From the NCBI GenBank assembly GCA_020152595.1, contig JAIGNY010000323.1, positions 18,812 to 82,811 of the forward strand: a stretch of 64,000 nucleotides of DNA, in the 5' to 3' direction. The position numbers and the translations under genes are program-made. The notes under the pieces were generated by a model, which worked only from the letters and a program-made list of their open reading frames with translations, did not search any database and was not told the DNA's origin. Positions 48,640 through 61,345 of this stretch are shown here, piece after piece (the stretch's first letter is position 1; every line of letters starts with the position of its first letter). The stretch comes from Chiridota heheva. Taxonomy: Eukaryota; Echinodermata; Holothuroidea; Apodida; Chiridotidae.

Positions 48640-48715
48640 TATTTTGAAGTTCTCTTTCATATAAGATGGACTTAGTTGACACCTGAATTAATTCTTTAAT
48701 ACACCTATCACATAC
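48640..48715 (+). repeat. Interspersed repeat family 2, copy b (partial)
   Basis: GTTCTCTTTCATATAAGAT, then GACACCTGAATTAATTCTTT, matches blocks at 4144-4250 and 56200-56306. Confidence 0.65.
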
Positions 48716-51700
48716 TAGAACATCGGTGATGTAGGGCCTGATTGAAGATCAATCTGTCAGTGTAAGAAGCAGTAGCCGAAAGAAATCTATGTTCATTCGA
48801 TATAAGGTCTAAAACTTCAATTTGTATAGTAGTTTACATCTTAGAGGAAAATCATACAGACATAGAGAAGCCCAAACTGTAGAATCCATGATCAGATGAT
48901 AGGCCTTTCTTAATTACTCTAAAGGAAAGATTAATTAAAGAGATGGGTAGAAAATAAACGTAACCGCCCCCATTTTGAAGGATCTACAGATTGAAACATT
49001 CTAAGCCCGCTCTAAATCTTGCAAACTTTCATGTTTTGGGTATAAAATTAAGAAGAAATCGATCAAATCTGGAAAAAAGTGGGTGAAAGGAATGAAAATT
49101 TGAAACAATTTCCATGCATAAAGCTTTTTTTATTTTTATATATTTTTTTAGGGGGGTGAGTGGGGTGAGTGTGGGTGAAGATATTCAGAGTCAAACCACA
49201 ATGGCACAGCCCCATTGAGTGCATGTACGTGGTGACATCACAGCTTTACAGTCCTTGTAAATTTATATGAATTTCTTCATAGAAAAATTAATTTAAAATT
49301 CTTGACAAAATCGAGTATCCTCAATTAAAAGCGAAGTTAATGTAAGAAATGAACTTCGACAAGCAAGGCACAAACATGGGTCAAATATCACCCACCGAGT
49401 TTTTGCAGCACAGTAATGATGCTTTATGGTGGTGAGAGTTAGGTATACTAGAGCCCTGGGGCCACAGGTTCCTAGTTGATTGGCCTTTCTGCCCAATTCT
49501 CAAGGAAATTGTTTCTGAATGTCCCGTATACGACACATATGAAATCGCCCATCAATGATGCTGAAGCATTGATTTTTTGTATCAATAATGATTCCACCCT
49601 CATGTTATATCGTGCATACACGTTATGGTAATGCTGCATTGTTTACAACTGAAAACTGAATAAAATTTGAATTCCAAAAATAAGTATGACATTTTCTATT
49701 TTGTTTCGGATTTTAAATGATGAAATATATTTATTTATTTAAGGAATGATTGAATTTTTTATTTTTTTGCTTTTCAAAATTTTCAGATGCCAGTGAAGTA
49801 AAATTTTCTGGCAATATACCTGTCACCCTCTAATTAAAGTTCAGCTCTTACGCCCATGAGTACTGTAATGTTATTAGAAGTATAAACAGATAGTGATTAT
49901 GAAACTCTTTATGTAAGATGGAATTGCATCAATAATTCTGGCATCGTTTCCATGCATGTAACTTTGTCAAAGAAAAATGAATGATTTCAAAGAGTCCCCA
50001 AATTTATGAATTTTTCAAAGGAAAGTATATAGTAAAATTATAGATAGATATGCAGGTATGCAACAGAATTTCATTTGAAATAATAGAATGTTATATACTT
50101 GAAGCAATATATTTTGAAGGGCTTTTAAATTATTTCTGAATTTCGTAAATAATATTTATAAAATGCTTAATATTGTAGAAATTTTTGATTTTTTGGTGCA
50201 AAATAAGCCCTAATTGAAAGATCTTTTCACATTCTTTAAAATTGCACGTTTTCATCTCAAAGAAAATGGAAGTTACCATCAATGCTTTTGCTACTAGGAT
50301 GTTACCGTATCATGCTGAGCATAAGGACAGATCATATCAAAAATGAGGCAATTGGCCCGGATCGATTTCAGGAATACTAAAATTAACATATTTACCAATA
50401 ATTTAACAAACATCTTCTAGCATTGAAAGAGCGTATTTATAACGACACAACAGAAGAATATTTAATACTGCGAATTACAGACAATAAGTTGTACTTTCAG
50501 ACCGTCTGCAAAATAAAGTATAAACGAAATACAATTTTACGTTCTCACGCTAAAGTATGTCATTTACATCATATGTCGAATCTATTAATATATTTCTTTG
50601 CCAAGGCTAAAAACAACCCAAACAAACATGATTACTCGAATACCAAGACGCACAGAACCGGGACATTTTCGGGTAGACGACGTCTACACGAATAAGAAAA
50701 AAACGAGCATCGGAACGAACGAAGATTCGTTTTCTCATTTAGATTGCAATAGGCTGATTGTTCAATGAGGCTAATAACCTATTTTACGCATCATTCAGTT
50801 ATTAGACTTTCCTGTACGCAAACAAAAGAAGTTATTGTGCTGTTGTTAAGATAGATTTACTGCAGCGAGCTCTCACTTTAAGTTCCCTGGGTATTAACAC
50901 TTTGGTGATATTAAAGGCACTGAAATTGTATAGCCTGTGTTATCCAATTGTATTATTAGGACATATAGCACATTAAGGTATTCTAGTTTTAAATCTTTAG
51001 TTTTGAAACGTAAGTTATAGCCCAAATAACCTATCAACGACGAGTGATACTCCAATTTGGCTACAGTGTGGGACAAATCTCAAACGGAATATTATACCCC
51101 AATTGGCACATGAAAACAGCGTTCTCTATCCTCCGAATATGTTCGCTGGCCCTTCCGAGTCCTCTGTTATTTATATGCTAAATTCATCATGCGGATGGCA
51201 CCCAGCAAAAACCGATTTTTGGAGTCATTTATAGTGAGATTTGGAATGCAAAATTCTTTTAATATACGCATGGATCAATATATGTAAAGCAAACATGACA
51301 ACGCAGCAAAATGTCGAGTAAACGCTTAGGATTAGATAAACGCTGCAAAAATTCGAACGTATCTGAACGAAAATTTGGACTTTGGCTTGCGGATGGCTAA
51401 GCTCAAAATTCTTGAAAGGAATGTTGAGCTAAAAAAGACGGAACCTAAATGAAATTGCAGCAATATTGGCTAACAACAAATTATGTTTTCCGACTTCCTA
51501 TTGTTAAGGATTAAATTGTTTAAAGTTGGACCGGGGAAATGTACGAAGGATATTTTCGAGTGGAGGCTTTGTTCAGCGTAGGACAAAAATTGTCCTCAGC
51601 CAGTACGGCATGTAAGGAGCCAAACCTGAAATTCAGCCCAAAATACATAAGGAATGAATATCTTGAAAAGAAAAGTGTTTTGAAATGGGTAACAGCATTT

Positions 51701-52255
51701 TGTTTTGCTCTTCAATATTTTCGATCCCTTTCACAGCTTTTTGACCCGAGTATGTCCAATGGAAGTTTTCTCAATTTTCAGAAGAAATGTTGGTGGCCCA
51801 AATGCTTATCTAAGATGATTAGAATTCAAAATATACTATATTATGTAATGTGATTTTATACACAGTGTATATCGTTTATCTATTTATAAATAAGTCCGAC
51901 AATTGGAAATTTTGGGTGGGCAAATTTGTCTTACACCCTCAGAATTCAAAGTCAAATTACACCGCCTGGGGGGGGGGGTGGGATGGCGGAGGGCAGTCCG
52001 TGTTCGTTTTTGTATAATGACCTGAAATATGCACGGCAGCCAGTATCATTCTTTATTCAGGGTATATATTAATTTGAAACACATTATAACTTTATAAGCA
52101 CACAAGCCCCAACACTACCCATACACATCTAATGTTTTCGCATCAATAAAACCTAAAGACATACATACAACAGGATAAACACGCCTCGGATGTAAACCTG
52201 ACACAGGGACAGATTTCGGAGCGGAAGGGCGACCAGACACAATGGAAAAGTACCA
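48716..52255. other. Non-coding stretch, no gene seen
   Basis: AT-rich. The frames at 50423-50695 (+) and 51539-51853 (+) lack recognisable domains or flanking splice signals that would support exons. A CTCTCACTTTAAGTTCCC block near 50870 resembles the duplicated block at 20362. Confidence 0.4.
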
Positions 52256-52575
52256 CCCTGATACCTTGGTACATGAATTTGTGTCGTGTAGAATCCGGGG
52301 CCAAAAGGTCACAGAGCTAATGACTTGACCATTATTCCCTATAGTTATGGAATGGTAAGTGTGACGTGAGCATGACTGGTGTCATACTGTAGGGTACGAT
52401 AAATGTGAACTATTTTAGCAGTTATGTGATTTTAGGCGTAATTATGTACTAATTTGTACATTTTTGCGCCATTTTTAACTCAAAAAGTACACGACCTATA
52501 CCAACCCTATGTTGTACCACGATACCTTGGTACATGAATCTGTATCCTGAGACTCTGGGGTCAAAAAATCAAAGG
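52256..52575 (+). repeat. Duplicated ~65-bp module
   Basis: GATACCTTGGTACATGAAT, then TGT, then CGGGGCCAAAAGGTCA (52256-52320) recurs as GATACCTTGGTACATGAAT, then TGT, then CTGGGGTCAAAAAATCA (52519-52575). The intervening sequence is unrelated. Confidence 0.7.
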
Positions 52576-53109
52576 TCTGTTTGTACTCGCATGGTCAGTA
52601 CAATCCATCAACCTGCCTAAAGAAAGATAGCCAAGCCTGTCTCAACATCTGCTTGTACTCCAGCTCGCATGCGCAGTGCAATCCATCAAAAGTCACAGAG
52701 CTATAGTGACCCTGATAGCTATTTTCCCCACGATGCTGTACGCCTAACAGCTTAGGCTAGGGTGATAAGATCAGTAACTCCGTGGATTGCTTTCTTGTTT
52801 CCATAGGTTTGCTGGGAATAAAATGTATCAGCATCAAGCCGTTAAAGAGAAAAACATCAAATGATAAATTGGGGGGTCACATAAAATTCAAAATCCCTTT
52901 ATACAGTTAGAAAACTTTCAAATGTATTTTTTCTGTCACAAAGTTTTCTTTCTCTTAGAAAACCACAAGTATATGTTGCAAAAATAAAAATAGAAAAAAT
53001 AAAAAAATCATTTAAATACATAAATAAATCAATGATGTATAAGGTACATCACAGCGAATAAAAGAACCAATCATTAGAGCTACTATGTTGTTCAATACAA
53101 AATATCGAG

Positions 53110-53800
53110 AAACGCAGGCAGTGGCGTATACGCAGTGGGGTTACACCGGTGCAGAACCTGGGGCTACCAACCTCAAGGGAGCCTCCTCCAGCAAAATAAA
53201 TCGAAAAAAAATGTTCAGAACATTATGAAAATAAATTAAATTCCCAACTAACTAAACAAATCTAAAAGAGATAGACAGAAGAAGTTCTCGATAATTTAAC
53301 CTGAGCCCCTTGATGTTTTCGTTAAGGAGATAAACGGGCCCCAAGCCACGGTTCCACTGCCACTGATCCATACCCCGGGCAGTGGGGTAGCCACAGAGGG
53401 CAGAGGCAATGCCCCCATTTACACATTCTCCCCCTCCTCCAATTGTCGAGTGATATATATTCAAAATGATGATTCCATGCCTCCCAACAATATAAAAATA
53501 ACTTAATTTCCCAAAGAACTGACATTTTTATTTATCATCCAGTCGAGACCCTCTAAGTTTTCAATAATTTTACCTGAGACCCCTTGACCAAAACAAATAT
53601 GTCCATTATCGCTTGCTTTGACTGGGGCTTCAGTCAGTCTAAACAGACGACAAGAGTCGAAATAGCCTGAGGCCCCTATGCCCAAACATAATATCCGAAA
53701 TACGGGGATATAGAAGCTGGGGCCCGCGATAAATACCAATGCTCCTCAGCTTGTCGTCTGTTTTGATTGATCACCCAGTCTAAGCAGACGACGAGTGATC
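53110..53800. repeat. Patchwork of shared repeat modules
   Basis: CAGTGGCGTATACGC (53119) and GTGGGGTAGCCAC (53381) resemble the GTGGYGTAGCCA termini. A TAATTTTACCTGAG-ACCCCTTGA block occurs twice (about 53290 and 53565). CAGACGAC recurs at about 53643 and 53778. This is probably several nested or decayed MITE copies. No gene. Confidence 0.5.
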
Positions 53801-54214
53801 GATAATTGGAGGGTCTTGTCATTTGTGCGTTTACGTTGGGCCTTTGAAAGCAGCAGGACCGAAAAATTAATGGTCAAAACACATTTTCGATATAGCTGAA
53901 TTTTCTCTTGAAAAAAAATGAGAATTCAATTTTTTCATGGAATTGTTTAAAAATATTGTGAGAAACTTAAAAATGTAAGTCCACAAATTGCATAATAATA
54001 CCTTCAAATTGTTATTATTAATGTCTTTGAAATCCAATTTTACAACCTATAAATTGTTGAAATCGGGCAAAATTCAAAGTGGATATCCAACTTAGCCTTT
54101 AATAGACTGATAGAACAGAAAAGTGATCAAGTTTCAGACTCTATTATGTATGTAAAAGAACTTTCCAGAACCCCTATCCCAATATTTATTTTGTATATTA
54201 TTATTATATGTAAA

Positions 54215-54545
54215 TCTCACCGTAAATATGGGAAATGTTTGGGAAATTTCAATCAATGTTTGGTCAATTTCCTTAATTTTTGGAAAATCTCCTTTATTTT
54301 GGGGCAATTTGTCTTCAATTTTCGGTAAATTTTCTTCAATTTGGGGGAAATTTACTTCAATGTTTGGAACATTTCTTTCAATCATTGGAAAATTTCTTTC
54401 ATTCGCGTGCAATTTTCTGAAAGTTTCCTTCATTTTGGGGTATATTTGTTCGATTTTCGGTAAATTTTCCTCAATTTTTGGGAAATTTCTTTCTATGTTT
54501 GAGTTATGTATTTCAATGTTTGTGAAATTTCTTTCATTCTCGCGC
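54215..54545. repeat. Degenerate 21-bp minisatellite
   Basis: GGAAATTTCTTTCAAT-like motifs recur about every 21 bp over ~330 bp. On the minus strand they give a 137-codon frame with a heptapeptide pattern (ERNFPKI, EENLPKI). In-frame maintenance follows from the period of 21, and composition is low-complexity, so I call a repeat, not a gene. A coding origin is not excluded. Confidence 0.65.
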
Positions 54546-54689
54546 AATTTAAAGAGGCGAAATCGTCACATGTGCACAATATTTAGAATTCCTTTCAAAT
54601 TTTTTGATTGGTTGAAATTTTGCTGCGCGATGCGTTATCTCGTATTGCAAGGTATATAGTTATTTAAAACGCCTTAAAGGTCACTATAC

Positions 54690-54790
54690 GAGTTAGCCCA
54701 GTAGGTTACGGCGATCGGAAGCAATTTTTTCTTCTTCTTATCAACAGTCGTGAGTTCGAGCCCCGGTAGAATCGTTTATTGCGACTTTTG
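54690..54790 (+). mobile_element. Candidate tRNA-derived SINE head
   Basis: TAGCCCAGTAGG at 54694-54705 resembles an A box. GAGTTCGAGCCC at 54752-54763 is a good B box in a tRNA T-arm context (CGTGAGTTCGAGCCCCGG). The region between is T-rich and does not form a clear anticodon arm, so this is a decayed tRNA-like promoter, not a tRNA gene. Confidence 0.5.
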
Positions 54791-56060
54791 CTTTCATCTT
54801 CTTCTTTTTTTTCTCAGTAATTTTCATTTGGTGATTTTCATTTTTCATTTTTATAGTATTGTAATACTAATCTTTCACTTTCTGACAAACGCATTAAAAA
54901 ACAAACAAGTTTCTCGTCACAGTAACGTAATGCGCTGTGTATGTAACTCGGTACACACAACGTACATGCTAGTGTCTGGCTGTACAAACCATGGAGTTCT
55001 CTTCGAACTCCATATACAAACAGACAGTGGATCGGATCTTGCGTCCACAACCAGAAGTGACGTCAAAATATCGCATCCTCCAATTTTAACGTATTTTAAT
55101 GAGACGAGCCTGCCTCTTTAATGTTTTCACAATCGAAAAAGAAAAAAATGCAAAGGGAAGGTGAGATCATTTCAAGGAGTACCTTTCTCTCTGCTCCCCG
55201 CTTATAAAACTGCACCCTTGTCCCAATATGTTCCATTAATCATGAAAAACTGCTCATACAGTACAACACGATACCACATCATTCCTGGTTTGGATTGGCT
55301 TGCCCGCCATCTTGGTACTCACTTGTTGAGACTCACCTGCTAGACATGTTCATGCTGCTGTTGATAAGGTGTGTTTACAAAGTGGCCCGGCTGCGCCCTT
55401 GTTTTCTGGCAGCTAAATGATTCATGCTTTTTATTGACATTCATGATTGGTAAACAATGTTGAATCCGTTTTCCGAATGCAGATTTAGACTTTGCTACTT
55501 TAAAAAATGTATTATCCAGTTAGATCTCACTCGTGATATTATATATCAAAAGGCTGAGGGATCAGAGGTACGCTAATTAGCCAACTGGTCGACAACGTAA
55601 AACAACCTGTTCTTTAAATATATTGGTATCACAATATCCATATAAATTGCAGGTAAGTCAGAACATGTTTTAAGTATAAAGATGGCTTAGCTTAATTGTC
55701 TTTGTAAAAATATTTTTGTAAAGTATATGAAAAGTTAATCTTACTTCTCAGTAATTGATCATTTTCCGAGTCGAACGGGACATTTGGCATGCCACATGGG
55801 ATAAATCCTATACCAGTATACGCCGTGTGTTATGCTAGAGTACATTTGATTGCTGATATTGTTGTAATTAGAGAATGATCATTTACATCTGATGCAAACA
55901 TTAAGATTTCACATCCTCATTATGACAAACTTAAATCCAGTGGCGTAGCTAGACATTTTCCCAGTGTGGGTAAGTAGTGCAAAAGTAATATGCCTGGAGG
56001 TTTTAATTCTGGCCAATGCACCGTTGTTTTACCACAGTTGCGTATCTAGACTTTTTCCAA
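54791..56060. other. Non-coding stretch, no gene seen
   Basis: No supported coding region. AGTGGCGTAGCTAGAC at about 55939 marks another probable MITE terminus. Confidence 0.4.
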
Positions 56061-56125
56061 GGGGAGGGGATGAAGGAGGGGAGGGGGGGATGGGAGTGGA
56101 GGGAGGGGAGGGGGTGAACGGGGGA
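56061..56125 (+). repeat. G-rich tract with quadruplex potential
   Basis: Several GGGG runs separated by one to nine bases. It follows GTTGCGTATCTAGACTTTTT, a variant of the MITE terminus at 55939. Confidence 0.7.
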
Positions 56126-56199
56126 ACTACCGCTGAACGGCTGATTTCAGTCGTTTCTACACAAATGATACCAAATTTTAAACGTAGATATCTCCTTAA

Positions 56200-56306
56200 C
56201 GGAATAAGATTTTTGAACGCTTAATTTCTTCATTATTTTGTTTCCTTTGGAGTCCTCTTTCATATAAGATTAACTTTTTTGACCCCTGAACTAATCTTTT
56301 AAAGTT
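56200..56306 (+). repeat. Interspersed repeat family 2, copy c
   Basis: GGAATAAGATTTTTGAACGC, TCCTCTTTCATATAAGAT and CTGAACTAATCTTTTAAAG occur in the same order as at 4144-4250. Confidence 0.75.
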
Positions 56307-57639
56307 AGCGATGCTAGCTACGGAAGAAAAATACTTTCTTATATCATCTACTTACGGACATGACATATGCTTTAAATCTCACTCACGTAACCTGGTGCTA
56401 AAATTGTACACAAAACAGTTTTTTATACGAGTTCTAGTGTCGAATCTCTGTAAAATCTTTGTAATATTTTTCTCCGCAAATGAACCATTTGCAATGCAAC
56501 GTTATATGTATAGGCCTAGCTTTTTCTGTATGCAGTATATAGAGCCTTGTTAGCTCCGTGAGGCCGGCCAATCAATAAACGTCAGCGATCACTAACTAAA
56601 TAGAAAAGTGTTGAAATAAATATTATTCCATGTTAAAATGACCCAATTCATAGTCAAAATTGACATGGAATTTCTGGTAATTTTTACCTGGAAAAATTGC
56701 TATCAATTCTAACTGGAATTTCACATCTAAAATAGCCAGGAGTATGTAGGTTAGTATAGCACATATTTCCGGATTTAAATTTTCCTGGTGAAATTTCACC
56801 TTTTTGTTTTTAGAGTGTAAGTTTTGATACTAGTGGCGTGTATAAGGGGTCACAATGTAAGAGGATCATATGTATTAACTAGTTTGATGTTTTACCTAAC
56901 CTTAATCAGTTAATCTAAAGGTATTTGTTTATACTATACATGGAAGAAAGCAAAAATGTTGGTGATTGAAGCCATGGACAACGTTCATGCTATACATATA
57001 TCAAATTTTCCCACCGTTCCTAGTTGTTTCACTGCAAGTTTGTTTTGTGAAGGGTGTGAAAATGGTATACTAAGAAATGTGACTTTTAGTTTGAATAATT
57101 TTCGAAAAGCTACAGCAAAGTCAGATTTTTAGATGGATCTGAAGAGCAAGTTGATGACAGGATGGCGGCACACTCATAAAATGCAGCATGTTTAGCATGG
57201 TGAGGGAATTTGAGCCTTGGCACCCCCAGATTGGTGATATAAGCCCGCCGTAAGTCAAAGGCAGGTGATAATAACATAATTAAATGATTAAAAACAATAC
57301 ATGTTAGCGGCTGAAGCCTTTTAACAATTTCAGACACATCTTTTTGCATGGCACGGCAAATACATTAAAAGTTTAAACATGTATTTTCACTAATTTCGAA
57401 AAGCTAAGGGCAAATGGCAAACTTTTTGATACATCTTCTACCAATTTACCAATATTACATATATTTCATTAATCATTTCCAAACGTTTCCACTATTCTCT
57501 GATCTGGAGAAGCAACTACAAAATATTGTCAAATTATAGACCTGTATTTTATTAAGTGTTGCTCCTTTCATCCACTTTAACGCACCCTGTTAAAATAGGG
57601 CAAATGCAGATAACAGTTGTGAAGACTTCCCAATTTCTC
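56307..57639. other. Non-coding stretch, no gene seen
   Basis: AT-rich sequence with only short frames and no recognisable feature. Confidence 0.45.
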
Positions 57640-58960
57640 ACAAGTTCAATGTGATAATTGAATCTGATATTAGGTTGGTAATTGGTGGGTTGATGGAAGG
57701 TGATGTAGGGTTATGTCCCGCACAAAATGGGACAGAATGTTTAAAGGTCAAGCGTCAGAGGTCAAATGGTTTATCTAAAAGGGTAAATTTTGGTCGGTCG
57801 CGTGTTTTGGCAAAACCGTGGGTGCAATTGGGTTACTACTTCGTGGGTTAATGAAGGATGATGTAAAGTTGTGGCTCGGAAAAGATGTGACGTGTCTTTT
57901 AAAGGTCAGAGATCAAATAATAATGGTAAATTTGGGGCTGAATTTCATTGGAAAAACGTAATTGCTATTTTATTGATTCTTGATGGGCTGGTGTCCTGTT
58001 TGTTACTTAGTTGGTTGGTGTAGGGTGATGCAAGTGAATGCAACGGTTGTATCCAGGGAATGCCTTTACAAAACTTACTCTAATTTAACACATTTTCTCA
58101 ACGGTTTATCGTATATGTATTATTTATAATTTTTTCTGTATTTTTAGATATATACTTTTTATGTTTTCTCATTTTTATGTATCATACATATATTTTTACC
58201 TTTTGTCCTATCTATAGATAGATTTTTATATATATATTTACACTGGATTTTTATGAAACTTAAAACAAATTTTGTCTCCCACATAATAGGAAATCTCATT
58301 CAAAGGTCAGAGGTCAAATAATTGATTTAAAATTGGTAAATTTTGTGTAATTAACCATTGTTGGATATCCATAAGTGATATTGGGTTGGTACTTGGTGGA
58401 AAATAATGTTGGGTTATGTACTGCAGAAAATGGGACAGGTTATTTACAGGTCAGATGTCAAATTATTGATTTAAAATGGTAAATTTTGGTTGTTTGCCTG
58501 TTATGCATATACCTCAAGTGCAATTGGATTGTAACTTGGTGGGTTGAAGAAGGATGATGACAAATTGTGTTTTAGAAAAAATGTGACATGTCGCGTATAG
58601 GTCAAAGGTCACATGTCAATAATAATGGCACATTTTGTGTTGCATTTTGTTGAAAAAACGTAATTGTTATTGTATTCATACTTGGTTGATTGATGGAATT
58701 TGTTTTACTTGGTTGGTGGAGGGTGATGCAGGATTATGTCCCACATATAACGGGATATGCCACTTAAAAGGTCAAAGGTGAGAGGTCAAATAATTGATAA
58801 GAATACTATATTTTATTTTGCGCTTAAAACCATAAGTGATTTAGGGTTGGCACTTAGCGGGTAATGTTACTTGGTGGGTTGGTGGAAGGTGATGAAGTGT
58901 TGCGTCTCGCACATAATGGAACATATCATTAAAAGTGAAAGGTCATACGTCAAGTAATTG
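57640..58960 (+). repeat. Degenerate ~150-170-bp tandem array carrying DR1 motifs
   Basis: The blocks TTGGTGGGTTGATGGAAGG, GGGTTATGTCCC-ACA, AAATGGGACA, AGGTCA-N-AGGTCA and AATTGAT-AAATGGTAAATTTTG recur in order about every 150-170 bp. AGGTCA half-sites with a second half-site one base later begin at 57745, 57903, 58304, 58448, 58599, 58769 and 58940. Two are perfect DR1 sequences (AGGTCAGAGGTCA at 58304 and AGGTCAAAGGTCA at 58599). The gap between 57903 and 58304 includes an AT-rich stretch near 58080-58260. Confidence 0.75.
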
Positions 58961-59174
58961 ATAGGAAAGGATATATTTTATGGCATGATTTCTAGAAAAA
59001 ACATTTGATCATTTTACAAATTATATGTGGCAGAGACGATACGATCAGCAACTCCGTGGATTGCTATCTCAATAACCAGTTTCGCGGCAAATAACCTTAT
59101 TAGCTGGTAAACATCCGTGAACGTCTTTTGTCAACTTATATCGAGTCACCTAGATATTACAATGACTGTACGAT

Positions 59175-59792
59175 CAGTCCGGTTCGTACCCCCGATCAGG
59201 AAAACAGTTTTGTTCTCCCGATCAGGGGATCCTTTACAGAAGTATCCCACAATGCATCTATCCAAATTCAAAGTTTGTATAGGAATAACATAAGAATCAG
59301 ACATATTTCGAGCGCAGGGAACTCAACCACTGTGAAGGGTTCAAATTTTTCCTCACGATTTGAAATAATGGCATATGAATGATCTTTTCACGGTGCGCTT
59401 TTAAAATTCACCGTGCGGTTTTCGAGAAATTTGAAGAAAAGTGATGAATTCTTTTCATGTGTTACCGTTAGGCAGTCGCGCTTTAACAAGGTTTTCTGAA
59501 ATTATGAGAAATAACTTGGGGATTTGTGAAAACTATTTAGCAATAACCGTGTGATAGTAACGAAGTTATTTTACTTTCGCGAAATTGAACATGAACAAAT
59601 CAAACTTTGTTACAAACCTTAAATGAAACGACTGATAAGCGTCTATGACTGAAACTTCACAGTAAAAATGGCGGCTTCCATATATCACTGTAAGCTCAGT
59701 GCGCATGCTTGAGTCTTCGGATCGGGTGACTTATTGAGTCCCCCAATCGGGGGACTTATTGAGTCCTCCGATCGGAGGTACGAACCGAACTG
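59175..59792. mobile_element. CAGTCCGGT-ended MITE, copy B (~618 bp)
   Basis: CAGTCCGGTTCGTACC at 59175 is inverted as GGTACGAACCGAACTG ending at 59792 (one mismatch). Next inward are CGATCAGG and CGATCGG blocks. ACGAT directly precedes the left end and directly follows the right end, a candidate 5-bp target duplication. The block AACAGTTTTG-TCTCCC-GATCCTTTACAGAAG is shared with copy C. No transposase. Confidence 0.85.
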
Positions 59793-59989
59793 ACGATTCT
59801 AGTAGTGGTTTAACTTTATCGCAGCTACCAAAAAATGCTCGAGTTTCAGAACACAACTGTCAAAAATACATCACGGCCGAATTTCATATTGTTACCAATC
59901 AAACTATTTTTAAGTGGGTAATTAACTTTCATAAAACAAAATGTGCTATATTCTACGAAAGCCCATTAAGGCCACTGAAAATAATATCA

Positions 59990-60070
59990 ATTTGTAATTT
60001 ACAAATCATTTATTTGTTATTATAAATTATTATTTTGTAATTACAAATTATTATTTTGTATTTAATAGGA
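59990..60070. repeat. AT-rich palindromic repeats (TTTGTAATTACAAAT)
   Basis: Several overlapping copies of the near-palindrome TTTGTAATTACAAAT with AATTATTA spacers. The same motif cluster is present at 61570-61665. Confidence 0.7.
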
Positions 60071-60663
60071 TACTAGGTCTAGGATAGGTCTAGGATACGT
60101 GCCACCACTTAAAAAAGTTCCCTCAATTACTGTCACAGAGTGCCCTCATTTGACTTTCCGCCTCCTTGACCCGAGTTCCTTGCGACCCCCCTGAGCGCAG
60201 CATGCATAATTCGTTCACAACTGATCTCTATTTGATTGGTTCAAGCTTGAATGTAGTAACGTCAAATAGAACTACGAGCTAGTTTATTTGCGTTGTTACG
60301 AACAAGTGTATTGACCAGTTGACTAAGATTGGAAGATTTGGTTTTGCATGAGTGACATATTTTGTAAATGAATGCACACTTACCCCATGCGATAATGCTG
60401 CCCCTCTCATCATCCTCATCCCACCCCTGTTTCATGCCAAGGGGGAACGATTGGTAGAAAGGGCGCACAATTGTTGTGAGCCAGTAGGGTTTTGCCTCAA
60501 AATTAAGCAAATATGTGACCAAATTTGAGCTTCATGATATGATTTTTATTATTTCAAAAGGGAGAAAAATTGCCATTTGAGCCAGCCAGCGGAGGGATTT
60601 TACCCCTGCGTTCTCGTGGCTACCTCATTCGTTCTCATTCTGAGGAAATAAAATAGGTTACGT

Positions 60664-60872
60664 GTGGCGTAGCCACGGGTGGTGGAGGGCGCCCCACAAG
60701 CACAAGTTTTGCAGAAAATTGTCAAAAAATGGGATTGCTTTGTTTTTAACATAGTTTTTGCTTTTCAAAAAAAAAAAAAAACCCAGAAGATTAAATTTGA
60801 ACACTTGGTATTGGGAGAGGGGGAGGGGTGATATCCTTTAGTCTTCTCACTTTTTAAAAGCTAGCTACACCG
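60664..60872 (+). mobile_element. GTGGYGTAGCCA-ended MITE, copy B
   Basis: GTGGCGTAGCCACGGG near 60664 and AGCTACACC ending at 60871 form the termini. The internal blocks AAATTTGAACACTTG and CTCACTTTTTAAAAG are shared with 45298-45494. An internal A15 run lies near 60766. A third terminus, AGTGGCGTAGCTAAA, begins at about 60889. Confidence 0.78.
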
Positions 60873-60939
60873 ATGAACAAGTGTGTGTAGTGGCGTAGCT
60901 AAAAGGTAAGAGTGGGGAAGCAGGGGAAGCAGGGACAAT

Positions 60940-61345
60940 TTCCCTGGCCGGAAAATTTCGGAATCTTTACACAATTGAAATTCAAAATTTCCGACATTTT
61001 CATCAAAATTTCCAAATATCCGACTGGTTTTTCCTTAAAATACCGGACTTAACTGCTTAAAATTTCTCAATATTTTCGACGGTTTTGCTCAAAATATCCA
61101 GTTTTTCCTCCAAATATCCGACATGTTTTTCCTCAAAATTTCCGATGCCTTAATTTCTGAATATTCACGAAGTTTTTCTTCAAAATATCCAACAATTTCC
61201 AAACAAATTTCAAAGTTTTTCCTCAAATTGTCTTACTTTCTTAATAGTTTTGAAGGTTTTGCTCAAAATATCTAGTCTTTCTTCAAAATTTTCAAGGTTT
61301 TTCTTCAAAATTACCGACTTTTTCTTTAAAATTTCCAGTAACAGG
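60940..61345. repeat. Degenerate TTTTTCCTCAAAATTTCCGAC repeats
   Basis: Variants of TTTTTCCTCAAAAT followed by TTCCGAC or ATCCGAC recur roughly every 25-35 bp over 400 bp, an old, strongly diverged minisatellite. Confidence 0.65.

Noticed and set aside
51539-51853. 104-codon ORF as a small gene
   Set aside because: No recognisable domain, no signal peptide and no supporting transcription or splice signals. This length is expected by chance in this much non-coding sequence.
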